Notes: generated by a model not told the origin, from the sequence alone. 64,000 bases of DNA from Echinometra lucunter (GCA_029962745.1 CM057167.1:21764336-21828335), one strand, 5' to 3'; shown: positions 1 through 14,300, numbered from the stretch's first letter. Program-made: numbers and translations.

Positions 1-652
1 CAGGAGCTTTTTGTCCCCCCCAAAAAAAAAAAAAAAAATCGGGGGGGGGGGGGGGGAGCATACCTCATTGTTTCCCCATTCTTTTTTTTTTTGGGGGGGG
101 GGACGTGTACCCCTGTCCCTCGCCCTAGTGACGCCCATGCAAAGTGTGATGATATCAATCATGTAGGGTTCGGTCATTACGAGCGCTTTTAGCTTTTTGT
201 GGAAAATAGAGCTTGTTGAAGCAGATTTTGTAACAATCGCAGATTGAAATCAGGGATGGACTGGTCATGGGCAGTTTGAGGAGTTTCTACAATGGGCGGC
301 TCGGTAATGATTTAATTTTGACTTGAGAGCAAGCCCGATTTGAGGTTTAACAGACGAGCCACAGTCATCGAAGTAATTTCCTAACCTAATTCAGTATTAT
401 GCAATTAACTTATATAATTCATTCATCATACCACCCTGTAATATCAAATAGTATTCAAAGTCTAAATGCATATTATAAATGTCAGATTTTCTTAATTCGA
501 TGATATTGCCGTTACTAAAGACCTGTCCATTGTATTCTCCATTCTACTTTTGTTTTTACGATTACGGTTTTTTTTTGAAAAGCGCCTTGAGCAAAATGAC
601 GCTATAAAAATTCTGTGTATTATTATTATCATCATTAGTATTATTATTATTA

Positions 653-741
<89 letters not shown>

Positions 742-1458
742 CATTATTATTACTTTCCTATTATTTTTACATTATAAACAAACCGCCACACGGCCACAGC
801 TGTGTACAACTACATACAAGTAATAGATACTATACTGCTTTTTCCTCAAGTATATGAATTGTATTATCATTACGTATAGGGATAGCACGCACCTTATGAT
901 AATATGTGTTACATCATAATGAGACAATTAAATCGACTCGTTGATGGCGATCCCAGCATAGGCTTCCTGCCTCCATGCAGGGAATCTCCATCTTCTATAA
1001 ACATAAACATATGGAAATGTAAATTTGTAGTCAATATTTATGAAGTGCAAGGAGGATTTCATTCTTACGTCTTGAAAATATTGAATCAATTTGTCTTTAC
1101 AATCTTTCTCTTTCTGTGTTGTCGGTCTCCAGGCCAGGGTCGACGTTTTTTGTTTAAAAACGTACATGGCTGTGAAAGGCGTCCCATTCTTCTTCTTTAT
1201 TCATTTTTTCACTTATTCCTTTTGCTGTTTCACTCTCTAAAATTATATATATTAATGGAAACCCACTCTTTGCAGAGTCATGATATTACTGATTTTTGGG
1301 AGTGCACTGGAAATCTAGGCTATGTAAATGGAATTTACTCCACATTATAGTGCGGCAAGATAGGCCTATAGTATCCCTTGGATTTAGTCGTTCGATTTTT
1401 CTCTTCAGGGAGCATTCTGATTGCTTTAAAAAATATGTATATTTCGAATTGCCCGTAG
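1..1458. other. AT-rich non-coding left flank
   Basis: Apart from the LINE tail at 560-745 the left flank holds poly-C, poly-A and poly-G tracts (about 10-100) and no recognisable exon. Reading frames at 904-1350 on + and 928-1167 on - overlap each other and match no family I know. I see nothing else to support here. Confidence 0.4.
560..745 (+). mobile_element. LINE 3' tail ending in a TTA microsatellite
   Basis: The stretch before the microsatellite reads AAGCGCCTTGAGCA, then GACGCTATAAAAATTC, then about 100 bp of TTA repeats. This order (AAGCGC..TTGAGCA, ..GCGCTATA.AAAT, then ATT repeats) is the usual 3' end of CR1/L2-type non-LTR retrotransposons. A coding part is not visible upstream, so this is probably a short 5'-truncated copy. 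The poly-Tyr and poly-Ile reading frames across it are artefacts of the triplet repeat. Confidence 0.55.
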
Positions 1459-1596
1459 GTGGTGGCATTCTTGGTGATGTGTATCCTGACTTCGCTGGAG
1501 GCGTTTGCCATGACCGCATATGAAGGGGTGGCTGCAGGGTTACTCTCCTATGACTACATCTGCCAGTGGTTTTACTGCTATTGGGAACAGAACTCA
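1459..1596 (+). CDS. Possible internal exon of an unidentified membrane protein
   Basis: A 46-codon open stretch is framed by a good acceptor (cccgtag before 1459) and a strong donor (gtaagt from 1597), both in phase 0. It begins VVAFLVMCILTSLEAFAMTA and ends CQWFYCYWEQNS, giving one hydrophobic segment followed by a Cys/Trp/Tyr-rich loop, as in a multi-pass membrane protein. I do not recognise the family. The next exon would fall in or beyond the N gap starting at 1659, and no partner exon is visible upstream. The reverse strand is also open here, which weakens the call. It could be a chance open frame. Confidence 0.35.
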
Positions 1597-1658
1597 GTAA
1601 GTATGTCGATAGATCCTTGCTATATACGGATGAAGGTGTATCGAGGCCTTAGCCTCGG

Positions 1659-2158
1659 NNNNNNNNNNNNNNNNNNNNNNNNNNNNNNNNNNNNNNNNNN
1701 NNNNNNNNNNNNNNNNNNNNNNNNNNNNNNNNNNNNNNNNNNNNNNNNNNNNNNNNNNNNNNNNNNNNNNNNNNNNNNNNNNNNNNNNNNNNNNNNNNNN
1801 NNNNNNNNNNNNNNNNNNNNNNNNNNNNNNNNNNNNNNNNNNNNNNNNNNNNNNNNNNNNNNNNNNNNNNNNNNNNNNNNNNNNNNNNNNNNNNNNNNNN
1901 NNNNNNNNNNNNNNNNNNNNNNNNNNNNNNNNNNNNNNNNNNNNNNNNNNNNNNNNNNNNNNNNNNNNNNNNNNNNNNNNNNNNNNNNNNNNNNNNNNNN
2001 NNNNNNNNNNNNNNNNNNNNNNNNNNNNNNNNNNNNNNNNNNNNNNNNNNNNNNNNNNNNNNNNNNNNNNNNNNNNNNNNNNNNNNNNNNNNNNNNNNNN
2101 NNNNNNNNNNNNNNNNNNNNNNNNNNNNNNNNNNNNNNNNNNNNNNNNNNNNNNNNNN
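1659..2158. other. Assembly gap (500 Ns)
   Basis: Exactly 500 consecutive Ns, which is a typical placeholder for a gap of unknown true size. The last known bases before it (about 1640-1657) form a GC-rich hairpin, CGAGGC-CTTA-GCCTCG, which could have contributed to the break. Long open frames running through the Ns are meaningless. Confidence 0.98.
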
Positions 2159-2274
2159 AAACACTGACTGGGTATCACATAAAATTACAGAAAAAAACAA
2201 ACACCACAAATAAAAAAAAATAAAAAAAACAACAACAGTTGGCAACAAACCACGAGACCTCGATCAAGCAGTCG

Positions 2275-2283
2275 CCGGAAGTG
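2275..2283 (+). promoter_or_regulatory. Candidate ETS/GABP site in the CCDC93 promoter
   Basis: CCGGAAGTG lies 27 bp upstream of the CCDC93 start codon. ETS-family sites of this form are common close to transcription starts of TATA-less housekeeping genes. No TATA box is evident between the gap and the start codon. The call rests on one short motif plus position. Confidence 0.35.
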
Positions 2284-2310
2284 GGCAGTTTCCTTCATCC
2301 TTGAATCAAA

Positions 2311-5300
2311 ATGGCGACTACCAGTGTATTTCGCAGACCTTCTAGGTCTCGAAGTGGCTCGAAGAAAAGTGCTTTGTATGATGCAGATGGCAACGAAGTA
2401 GAGGTAACTATCACATTTTCATTTTGGGACAAGATTTCGTTAATTTGTGGATGTTGTTGCTGAAAATGAAGGAAGTTTGTTGCTCTTAGAAACTGCATAC
2501 AGTCCCGCGCGCTTGTATTGGTGATGTTTTTTTCCCCATTTGTTTTGTAGATCTTTTCTTAAATTAGTTGTGCAATGGTTTACAAGAGCTCATGTGTTTA
2601 CTTTAATACCTCTCTAGCCTCTGATCATGCTGACTGACTTAAATACTTTACCTACATAATCTGCACTTATTACACTTAACTTTACAATACAAGTAAAAAA
2701 AGTTGACAGACGAGTCCAAACTTCGCGAATGTCAGTTGCAAATAATTATTCCAAAAATAGAGATCCAACAGTGGTAAGATAATCCCGGGGGGGGGGGGAG
2801 GGCACTCGACCCAAATGTGGTAGGTATGTGCAGTGGGCAAGACAAAAAACGGGGGGGCTTTGGAACGGGCTTATTGTGAAAAGGAGGGTCTTCGGAACGG
2901 GCTTCGGAACTACAAATGTTTGTGAAAACGGGGGTCTTTGGAACGGTTCGCCTGCGTGTGAGTGTGTATGTATCCCTATGGAACGGGCATGCGTCAATGC
3001 AGCTAGCCCGGCGGCACGGGCGCTGGGTGCACTCGCGCAGAGGCGATGGTCGGACAGCGCTCTGCGGGCCGCTTTTCACCAAAAATGCAGCTCATTGTAG
3101 CGGATCAATGCGGCCGGAATGGTCGTAACGAAAAATATGCGAAGCTTTGGAACGGATTTCTTTTCTTCTTCTTTTTTCTTGATAAAAAGAAAATGCTATG
3201 CTTTGGAACGGCTTTCTTTGTTCTTTTTCTCAATAAGATAAAAATGCTATGCTTTGGAACGGAAATTTGAGTGTAAAAATGGGGGTCTTCTCCGCGGCAC
3301 ATACCCACCACGCATTATATACTGAGTGCCCCCCCCCCGGAGATAATTAAGTTACATCACTAGCAAGGTTACCATAAGATTATTTTGTATCACTGTTACT
3401 TTTATTTTACTTCTGAGTTTGATGACATCTCTCACTCAGTTATCGGTAAGTTCATGTTTTTTGTGAAAGGATGCCAAATACAGTGAAGTCTACAAAACTT
3501 TTGTCAATAGATCTAAGTTAGGTCTACTTTTACAATTAATTCCTCAATTTTAAAGAAATTTTCATATTAAGCCGTAAGGTAAAGCTAAGTTCCTCTAATG
3601 TCCATTGGTGCTATTTGATTGGAGTAATCTTGTCTAGTTTTTGAGATACACCCTGTGCAAAAATATGGACATCCGCAAAGTTTGGACACATCGCCATACA
3701 TGGACAAGGATGTCTTATTAAAGTTGAAGTAATCATAAAGTTGCCATACCTCAATCAGCCCCTCCGTACAAAGTTTAAATTTGACATCCACATCAAGAAA
3801 ATTCCTAAGGAATATGACATTGAGTTAAGGAGATGTAAATCGAACATTTGTTTTGCTTTTGCAATATAAATTTGCAGGTGGAGACGAGAGAAGACGAGGA
3901 GCAGAACGTTAAACTGGGAGAAACCATTGAGCTTCTGGTTGCTGCAGGTTATTTTAGAGCCAGGATCAAAGGCTTGTCTCCATTTGATAAGGTAAAGACA
4001 GCGTGTATAAAGACTACGTGGAGATGACAGGCAGAGAAGTCTTAATGCGCAGGTGGTCTTAATATCTTGGTCTTTTAAGGATATCTATAAACGAGGAACG
4101 TTTTCTAAGGGAAACGTAGCTGTTAAGTTGGTCATTAGAGCAGGCTTCAATGTGATTTTTTTTTTTTTTTTGAGCTCAGAAACTGGTACAAAGTTAGTAT
4201 CCTTAAAAATCATGTGTCCTCTGTGTCAGTGAAAAATTATGCAAATTTTATATATTGCTCATTGGGTTGAGATGAGATAGGTAAGAGGCTCTAATTGTAA
4301 TATTGTATGCAAAGTACAGTATAGAAGTCAGTTATGATCAATACAAATTAAGAAAAAAAAAAAGACTGCCAAGGTCATTTTACTATTTCATTACTCATTT
4401 ACATGTTACATATACTTTGTCTATCAGGTTGTTGGAGGTATGACATGGTGTATCACGACATGCAACTTTGATATTGATGTGGATCTACTCTTCCAAGAAA
4501 ACTCCACAATTGGCCAGAAAATGTAAGAAGTATTGGCATCAGCAGTACTAGTAGACACAACCTGCCCTGCCCTTTGCTAAATATCTTCTATATTTCATAT
4601 TGTTATGCCCATTTTCCTGATCAGAATGTGTGCTCCCTCAACCAAACTTGTGAACCCTGTTTTGTTAGTTTAGTTGTGTTTTTTTTTTTGGGGGGGGGGG
4701 AGGAAGGGGGGGAGCAGGGAGGGGAGCAGGGAGGGGGAGGGGATTGGGAGGGGGAGATTAAAGAGGTAAAGTTGTTGATATTAATTCTTTATATTGTTTC
4801 ATGTTTTTATCTAGTGACAAAATATTTGAACCAGGCCCCTAAAGCTCCGCCATTTTGTCCAGATCCATTAGAAGGCCGACCTAAGCATCCATCAATATTC
4901 ATGATAAAAAATGAAAAATTCATTTTGTAAGATGCTTCCAACTAGTAGCATTTGTTTGTACGTGTTTTGAAACATAACACGCATCAGCTTACCGCATGCG
5001 CAGTTAATGCACAATAAATGCGCAACAAATGCGCATTAAATCAAAGTATCACAATAAAAATGATACACGCAATAGATATGAATAATGCAACAGTGTTATC
5101 GATATCATGGTGATAACGGGTGCTTACCGGCCCCTTCAAATGATCCCAAATAGGCGGGGCCTAATGCCATTCACGTAATGATATCCGCGTGTGCTGCTTT
5201 TCGTCTAGTAAATTTATTATATGTCTATGATTTAAACAAAGAACGTTCAAACATCAACAACATTTTCAACTGTTTTTGTTTTGTGATTTCACATGCAAAT

Positions 5301-8300
5301 CTTGCCAGACTTGTTTCACTCCACGTGGAGTGCGGAGTCATATTGATTTGAAAGTAAATTCTTTATATTCCTTCTTGTCGTGTACAGTGCCCTGACAGAA
5401 AAGATTGTAGCTGTGCTTCCCAGGATGAAATGTCCTCATCGTATCGAACCTCATCAGATCCAGGGCCTGGATTTTATTCACATCTATCCTGTGGTTCAGG
5501 TGAGTACGGTGGGCCACTTTAACCCCTTCACGACAGAAATCCACATTGTGTGGTTTAGCCCTTCTTTCGATGCAGAGCTCTATTAGAAACATACAAAATA
5601 GTTAATGAGTAGAAAGAGCAAAAAAATTCAACACATACCGTGCCCACTTTAGCTTTGTCAGCATTTGTCGCTTTATGTTGTATTTTTTTAAAGGAAAATA
5701 AGCAATTCTCAAATTGACAATGTGATGGAGAGTTCAAATTCACAGCTTTTCCATGCAAATTGGCAATTTTTTTTTTACTGTAAACACACTTTCTGTCAAT
5801 TTTTATATTCATTTCAGATGATTTTTTTAATCACAAAAAATGTAGCTCAACAAAAGAAGAATACCGGTATTGCCAATTTGAAGAAGAAAAGCTGATCAAA
5901 TTAGGCTTCAAATGACTCCTGTCATGAACGGGTTAATACTGTGCAAAGGAAAATATATTTTGTGACATTCTCACATTGTTTTGTGATGAAAATATGCTAG
6001 CACTTACATGTACACATATACAATGCACTTTTTGAAGACTCACACTGCATATTTCTATCAATTACTCACATCTTTTTTGGGGATTGACTGTTGTAGGAGA
6101 AGGGAGGGGGGGGGGGGGGTGGTCGGAATTATTGCCCGTTAGTGAGCTTGAAACTGTACATTGCTCCAAGGGGGAAGTGGCATGGTATGGAAATTAACAT
6201 TCAGTATTTATTGCTTTTTTTTTTGGTTGGTACTCTGTGTGGATCCTTCATAAAAGATGATATTTTAGTGTGAAGATATTATTTTCAGATATATGATACA
6301 TAACTCACTGATCTATGCATTTCTTTCTTTTCTTTTTTTTGTTGTTGGTATTTTGCAGTGGTTAGTGAAGAGAGCTATAGAAACCAGGGAGGAGATGGGA
6401 GATCAGATTAGAGCTTTCTCTATTTCACAGTTCAGCAAGAATCATAAAACACCTGAGGTAGGCTATGTTGCTTTTAGATAATAAAAATGCAGTTAAAGTT
6501 GTCCATAGCACAGCAGTGATGACCATTGTACTGCTGTAGACAATCCTCAAATATACCACTGATAATCTAGTTTGGTATTACATAGATGGCTGTAGAGGTC
6601 AATCTGAGCCCTGAATTTATGCAGGCAGTGGTGGAAGGGGATGGATGCAGGTTGAAAGGTTTAGAGCTTTCTCTTTCCTTGCCCAGTGCTTACCTTTTTC
6701 TCTGCGCAGCATAAGTCAGATTCCTTTTGTGTGTCTGATCTCCAAGGTGGAGACGAAAATGACACTTATACTGCTTTCACATCAAGGTACGGTCGCTGCG
6801 ACCGTACCCAGCGACCGATCGGACGTGCTTTCACACCTCCGTCAAAATTTGGTCAGGCCCAGAGCGATCGGTCGCTGTATAGCTGACCTAGCCGGAAGCG
6901 GAAGTAGAGATAGTGCTTAGGCATGTATGGGAGTCATTGCATTTCGATCGGTCGCTGAGTACAATGTGCTTTCACATCTAGCTTGCATCGGTCGCGATCG
7001 GTCGCTGAAGTACCTCAGCGACCGTACTCAGCGACCGATTGTTTTTGACCAAAACGATCGGTCGCAGCGACCGATGAAATGCTTTCACATTATGATTTCA
7101 TCGGTCGCAGCGACCGTACCTTGGTGTGAAAGTAGTATTAGTTTGGTCTGGGGCAAAGTGTTTCCAGTTGGGAGTTAGAACATGAAAAGGCTGTAGAAAG
7201 AGCTTTAGGCTGTCCAAGAATAGTTTCCTTAGAAATGCATTAAGTTTAATTTTGTGTGTATGTATTTCTACTCTTTCAAAAAATAAGTCAGAAATGTCAC
7301 AGCACTTGCCAAATAATTTGGCTCTGTTATTCTTTGACTATAAACCTGTTTTAAAAGAGAGACTCCGGAAAAGATGGAAAAACAAATCACAGTTGAATGA
7401 GATTATAAAATGCCTGAAGCAGGATGAGATATATCAATATCACTTCATTTTACAGGATGGGAAATTATATATGACATCTCTCCCTCTATAAAAATTTTGA
7501 AAGAGTCTGAACAATGCCCCCAGTGTCCAGATTTATCTTCTGAATAGCTTCATGTTTCAAGATGAAACATTGTGTTGGAATTTCACTGTGATAGAATGCT
7601 TGTTGATTCACTGGCTTTCACTTGAAAGTACTGTCTTCAGTTTTGGGTTGAATGATTTAGTTCTAAATCTCATAATTTTCTTTGACATAATTTGGCCATT
7701 TTACTATTATGGTGTGGTCTAGTGGTCTAGAAAGATAAGAAGGTTGAATAAAGATTTATGTTTACTGATATTGTGAACGGCCGACATATGTTTCTCAGAA
7801 CAAAGAAATGCATTTCCATTTCTTGTATCTGCCTAACAGTGGAAGGATTTCAGTGATCATATATCCCTATGTAATCCCTGGGATTTAAAATGGTTTGTCT
7901 CACAGGATGTAGAGTTTGATAACAGGAAGGACACCTCCATTTCAACAGTAGGGGTGGTCAAGGAATCCTACAAGGCACAGAGAAAATACCGCAGATCCGA
8001 TGCTCACAAATTGAAGGAAGAAGAGCTGAGGGTTCAATCCACTCTGCTTGAGTATGGAAGGTAAACATGATGTGTAAAATCAGTCTGTGACATGAAATCG
8101 TGCCGTTTTGTTTCTGATGACAAAAGCAGATCTGCGATGTGCTCTATATCCCATTCGTGACAGAGGTCCACATTTTGTGGTTTGGCCCAATATCTTTTAA
8201 TGCAAAGCCCTAAAAATCATACCAAATACATGAGCAGAAGAGCAAAAAATTCTACACATACTGTCCCCATTTTGGTTGCGTCAGTATTCGTTGTTTGATG

Positions 8301-11300
8301 CTGTAATTTTTTAAAAGGGAAATAAGCATTAAAATCCTTAAATTGGCAATGTGATAGAAAGTTTAAAATCACTGTTTTCCCCTGCAAATTGGCAACTTTT
8401 TGACTTCTCATCATAATTTCTGTCAATTTACATTCATTTCAGATACATGAAGTTTTATAAGAAAAATGTAGCAATAAAATAAAAATGTTGGTGTTGCCAA
8501 TTTGAAGAATAAAAGCTGATCAAATTAGGCTTTAAATAATTCCTGTCATGAATGGGTTATTACAGTAGTCTCTCATGTTAGTTATGACAGGTTTGCTGTC
8601 TGAAATATGTACCTATTGCACTGAACAGTATTTTTTCATTATTCCAGAATATGATAAGAAAAGAAATTGCTGAGAAATAATTTGAAAATAAATGCCAGAT
8701 CAATTCATGCTCAAAAGAATTTTTTAAAGTCAGGATCAAGGTGGAGAATGGAGGAATAATGGGGGTAAAATGAAGGTTAGAAAAGATGGTATTATACAAA
8801 GTAGTCAAGAGATGAAACATTAATGTTAGATTTTTGATTGCAAAGATTTATTCCTTCTTCTATATCTTTTCAGTAATTGTGGTGAATTTGCTAAACTTTG
8901 AAGTCCAGTAGTGTGGTAGTTGTGCTTGAATCATGCAGCAAATTTTGATAGGTTAATAATAGAAATAGTGATAATAACAGTTTTTTGTATGAAGCGCCTA
9001 AACGGTGTAAATTGACCAAAGCAGTTACAGTAAGTGAAGCCTGTGTATATAAAGGCCACTCGTGGGATACAAGAAAAGTGGTCTTTATAGGCAGGTGGTG
9101 TTCATGGACAGGTTTCCTTTAGTGAGAAACCACATTCAAGGGAAACAGAAAATGTGGCCTTTCTAGACAGGTGGTCACTAAAGCAGGTTTGACAATATTA
9201 GCGAGCTTTAGATTGGCAACGCGAGTCCTGTGATGCGGAATCTTCCTGGGTTGACTTACGTTCTCCTCTTTCCTCGCGTCGTGTTGAAAAAGTGGCTTTA
9301 GATTTTGGGAAGACGCAGTTAATCAGACAAAGCGCGTGCGGACAAAGGTGAAGCATTGTTGCGTCATAAAAAAAGGTCAAAAATAGTTTCGCGTCGCGAA
9401 ATTGGAGAGGACTGTAAATGTGGCCCCAGAACCGTCGTGAAAAATAAGAGGACGCAGGATGGACTGGAAACAGCTGTCTCGCGCATGTGCATAACAACAA
9501 TTTTGCCAAGATTCCGCGTCGCCAATCTAGAGCTCCCTATTATTATTATTACGCATGTCTCTGGATTCAGTTACTGTTCTGCTCCTACATAACTGCACAT
9601 TCTCCACTCTCTTGGGAGCATTCCAGCCAGATGCCCATATTACTGACACCCACATGCTGATCTGATCATGCTGACCTTCACATCCTACTGTGTACCCAAT
9701 TAGCACCTGGGTGAGAGTGGCAGACATGGATTAACATCTTGCCAAAAGATGTTTTAGTTCTGTATTTAGATTTGAACCCTCGACCCTTTGATTGAGAGTT
9801 GAGCGAATGAACCACTATACCAAGACACTCCCACCTCCAGAGTACCAAAAAATAACGATATTGGGGGGGTTTCATAAAGTTGTTCGTAAAGTTATGCATG
9901 ACTTTACGAACGACTTGAATATGAAGTGCCAAATGGGATGCCCAAAGTTTTTCCTGACGTTGTGACAAAGTATGACTGCACTTCCCATAATCTCAATTAA
10001 ATTGTAGCAAAACATATAATTACACAATAAAAATGTTTGTAAACAGTAGTAATGTTAATCCGAGTCTGCCTATTTCACCTATCGTTGATGCAATTTATAA
10101 TGATTAAGAATCCCATGTAGCTTGCCAAAGTCACTTGTAACTTTACAAACAGCTTTATGAAACACCCTTCTGATCATACACTGTTGCTGATATGATTGTT
10201 TAGGAGATATGGCGTTAGTGGCAGCAGTCAGAACGAGAAGGAATCTGAGAAGGATCCTAAGAAGAAAGCTGTGGCTGCTGGTCTTTCACCTCTTACCAAA
10301 GGAGGAGGAGGAGGAGGAGGAGAGGATGCAGAAGAGGAGAGAATACAGGAGGAGAAAAGAATACAGGCTTTGATGAAAGGCATGGCTGCCATGGAAGTAG
10401 AAGAGGTGGGTAGAATAGATGGTTAGGCAGATAGATGAATAGATGGATGGATAAATGGATGGATGGCTGGATGGCTGGATGGAAGGAAGGATGGATGGAT
10501 GGATGAATAGATGGCAGGATGGCTGGATGGATAAACTAATGGATAGATAAATAGATGGATGGAAGGATGGATGGATAGATGGCAGGATGGCTGGATGGAT
10601 AAATGAATGGATAGATAAATAGATGGATGGAAGGATGGATGGATAGATGGCAGGATGGCTGGATGGATAAATTAATGGATAGATAAATAGATGGATGGAA
10701 GGATGGATGGATGGATGGATAGATGGTAGGATGGCTGAATGGATAAATGAATGGATAGATAAATAGATGAATGGAAGGATGGATGGATGGATGGATGGAT
10801 AGATGGCAGGATGGCTGGATGGATAAATGAATGGATAGATAAATAGATGGATGGAAGGATGGATGGATGGATGGATAGATGGCAGGATGGCTGGATGGAT
10901 AAATGAATGGATAGATAAATAGATGGATGGAAGGATGGATGGATGGATGGATAGATGGTAGGATGGCTGGATGGATAAATGAATGGATAGATAAATAGAT
11001 GGATGGAAGGATGGATGGATGGATGGATAGATGGCAGGATGGCTGGATGGATAAATTAATGGATAGATAAATAGATGAATGGAAGGATGGATGGATGGAT
11101 GGATGGATGGATGGATGGATGGATGGCAGGATGGCTGGATGGATAAATGAATGGATAGATAAATGGATGGAAGGATGGATGGATAGATGGATGGAAGGAT
11201 GGATCGATAGATGGATGAATAGATGGCAGGATGGCTGAATGGATAAATGAATGGATAGATAAATAGATGGATGGAAGGATGGATGGATAGATGGCAGGAT

Positions 11301-14300
11301 GGCTGGATGGATAAATGAATGGATAGATAAATAGATGGATGGAAGGATGGATGGATGGATGGATGGATGGATGGATAGATGGCAGGATGGCTGGATGGAT
11401 AAATGAATGGATAGATAAATGGATGGAAGGATGGATGGATGGATGGATGGATGGATAGATGGCAGGATGGCTGAAAGGATAAATGAATGGATAGATAAAT
11501 AGATAGATGGAAGGATGGATGGATAGATGGCAGGATGGATAAATGAATGGATAGATAAATAGATGGAAGGATGGATTGATGGACTAGTAGATGCATTGAT
11601 GGATGAATGGATTGATTTTTAGATGGACTTGTAGATGTATTGGTGGATGGAAAAATGGATTGATCGATTAAGGGAGGGATAGATGGATGGATGGATGGAT
11701 CGATTGGTGAATGGATTTATACTGAATTGAAAATCTTGCTGACGTATAAAAAGTTATTTTGAAGAGTTTATGCTAATGATGAATGAATGTGAAGTTAATA
11801 CATAGGTTAGTTGATATACAGTGAAACCTGTGTATAAAGACCACTCAAGGGAGACAAGAAAAGTGGTCTTTATAAGCAGGTGGTCTTTATGGACAGGTTC
11901 CCTTCAGTGCATACTCCAATGAGAAACCGCATTCAAGGGAAACAGAAAATGTGGCCTTTATAGACAGGTGATTGTTATAGACAGGTGGTCGCTAAAGCAG
12001 GTTTGACTGTATCATAAAGAAAGGTAATTTAGGCTCTAAATACATAACTGCTGAAACCCCAGAAGGAAATTAACTATAGATGCATTTAGTCACTACCTAT
12101 CATTATTGAAACATTATTATCATGCCAATTTCTCTACTGATTTCAGGGTAAAGTAACAGCTAGCATGGTGGGTAGCATTGTTGGACTACAGTCAGATGTC
12201 ATTGGCCAGCTTGCTGAGGAATATGCAGAAAGGGTAACTATATTCTGTTTTTTACAGAAATCAAGAAATAATAGCAATGAACAACTAGGCAAAAAGAAAA
12301 GAAGAAAACATTTCATAGGTTAGTCACTGTTGAGATTGGTTTTGAGCACAGGCTGCGTGGCAGTGGCACAGGAATGAGGCTTATTCTTATTTCCTGAGAA
12401 AATCTTTCCTGATATTTGAAATATGATTGTAGTGTGCTGCCTTACTTTGGCAAAAGGAAGCAAGTAACAAAGTTACATTTCCTGTGAAAAAGCAAAATGC
12501 ATCTGTCATTTACACTGAGGTCAATGCAATACCATGATGTCTTGCCTAACATATCACTAAGCAGGATGAGTGTTCATGCATAAGATTTGGCCTGGAAGAA
12601 GAGCACACTAGCAGGGTTTTTACACTGGCAAAATTTTGCTTAGTCCCGGACTATTGGTGGGGTTAAGGGAGGCCTTAGCCCCACCAATAGTACCGGACTT
12701 TCCTTAGCCCACTTTCTGTTTACACTGCTTTTTGCAAAAGTGGGCTAGCCCCACCGATAGTGCCGTAATAGCTGGTCCTGCAAAAAAGCAGGGCTAACCC
12801 TTGCAATTGCGGTGCCAAGCAAGCCAGTGTAAAAAGCAAGAAAAAATAGTTCGGGGTTAGCGACAAGACGAAGCCCAATGCCCATTGACCAATCAGAAAC
12901 GAACGCTTATCAGCATATCTAACGTAAAGCGCGTGCAAATCTAGCTAGCGATAGGATGCATGCTGAGGCGTTCGCGTGCGCGGGATATCCTTGGCCGGCC
13001 TTCGGAAATAGTACGCGATTAAGAAAATGCAAGTGTAAACAGCCAGCTATTCCTTGGCCCGGGCTAAGCACTTAGTACGGGACTTATTTAGCAAGTGTAA
13101 AAAGCAAAAAAAGATAGTACGGGACTAACGAAAGTTCCGTACTAATGTGCCACCTATAACTTGCAGGACCACTATAATAAAGGCCATTTACCTTTGACCT
13201 TTGATGCCATCATACTTGTTTTGTAGAAATCTAGTAAGGCTGGTTCCCCCAAGGGCCCCACCTCCATTACACCATCATTTGCATCATTTGTTGCACCCAC
13301 ACTTTGCAAGTGATATATAAAAGGCATTTAAGCAATATATAGAAGAATGACCTCTGACCTTTGGTACCTTCATACGATCTTTCATACAAATCTGAACTAC
13401 GGACATTTGCATCATATTTGTACATTCGTTGTAGCTCAGGATAGAACCGTCTTCAGGTCCATCATCGTCAGGGTCACAAAGGGCCAGGCGTGATTCATGG
13501 CATCATCTTTCCAACACACACTAACCTTTTACCTTTGACCTTCGATACAATCTTTTGCAGAAATCTGAGTTACAGCAGATGGAGGAGAAACCAGAGAGGA
13601 TGAGTGGAGCACAGCAGCATCAGAGAATAGTAGGATCATTACAGAAACAAATCACTGCTGTCACGAAGAAAGTAGAAGAGGTAGGATATTCAAAAGAAAC
13701 ATTTTCAAAGGCCAGTACAGTTCATTTACATACCTATCAGGCAGAATGGCATATTTTGCTCATATCACTAGATCATATGTTCGCTTCTTCAGAAGGAGCA
13801 TTCTTATGGTCTGCATGCTACTCTAAACAATATCCCGGAGCTGCTAGATCCAAGTCAGGGTTTCTTGGGTAGGGTCAGACAGGTCCACCTCTATTCCTGC
13901 AGGAGGGCCAAGATCGGGACACTCAAAATAGGATATGCTGATTCATTTTTAAAGCATATTTGAAGTTTAAGAAGTAAGAAATTAATGTCATTGGCTTATG
14001 CAGTTGAACCAAGTCAGATATTACTGTGTGACATCATTTTTTTTCTGGGGCGAGACTATAAGCCTGTTTTTTCTTTTCTTTCTTTGCTCATTGGTCATCG
14101 CAGCTGTTATTCATCGTCTACCAAAACTGTAGCATTGTATCATTTATTTGTAGTATGGAGTAATCACCAAAAGTTGAGCATGAATCTGTGAAATTTTATT
14201 ATCTGAAATCAAGGCCGATTAACTGAAGTAATTAGAGTACTAGTAATTAGTTTTAATTCACTGTCAGTCGAGAGGGTGCATGGAGATTGCTCACAGTTGT

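Noticed and set aside
904..1350. 148-residue + strand frame left of the gap
   Set aside because: No family match, a long - strand frame overlaps it, and no splice signals support it.
1459..2248. Long frames through the N block
   Set aside because: They consist of X residues across the assembly gap.
10286..11596. 436-residue open frame on the - strand, His-Pro-Ser-Ile repeats
   Set aside because: It is the translation of a GATGGATG minisatellite inside a CCDC93 intron; the composition follows the repeat and it has no domain.
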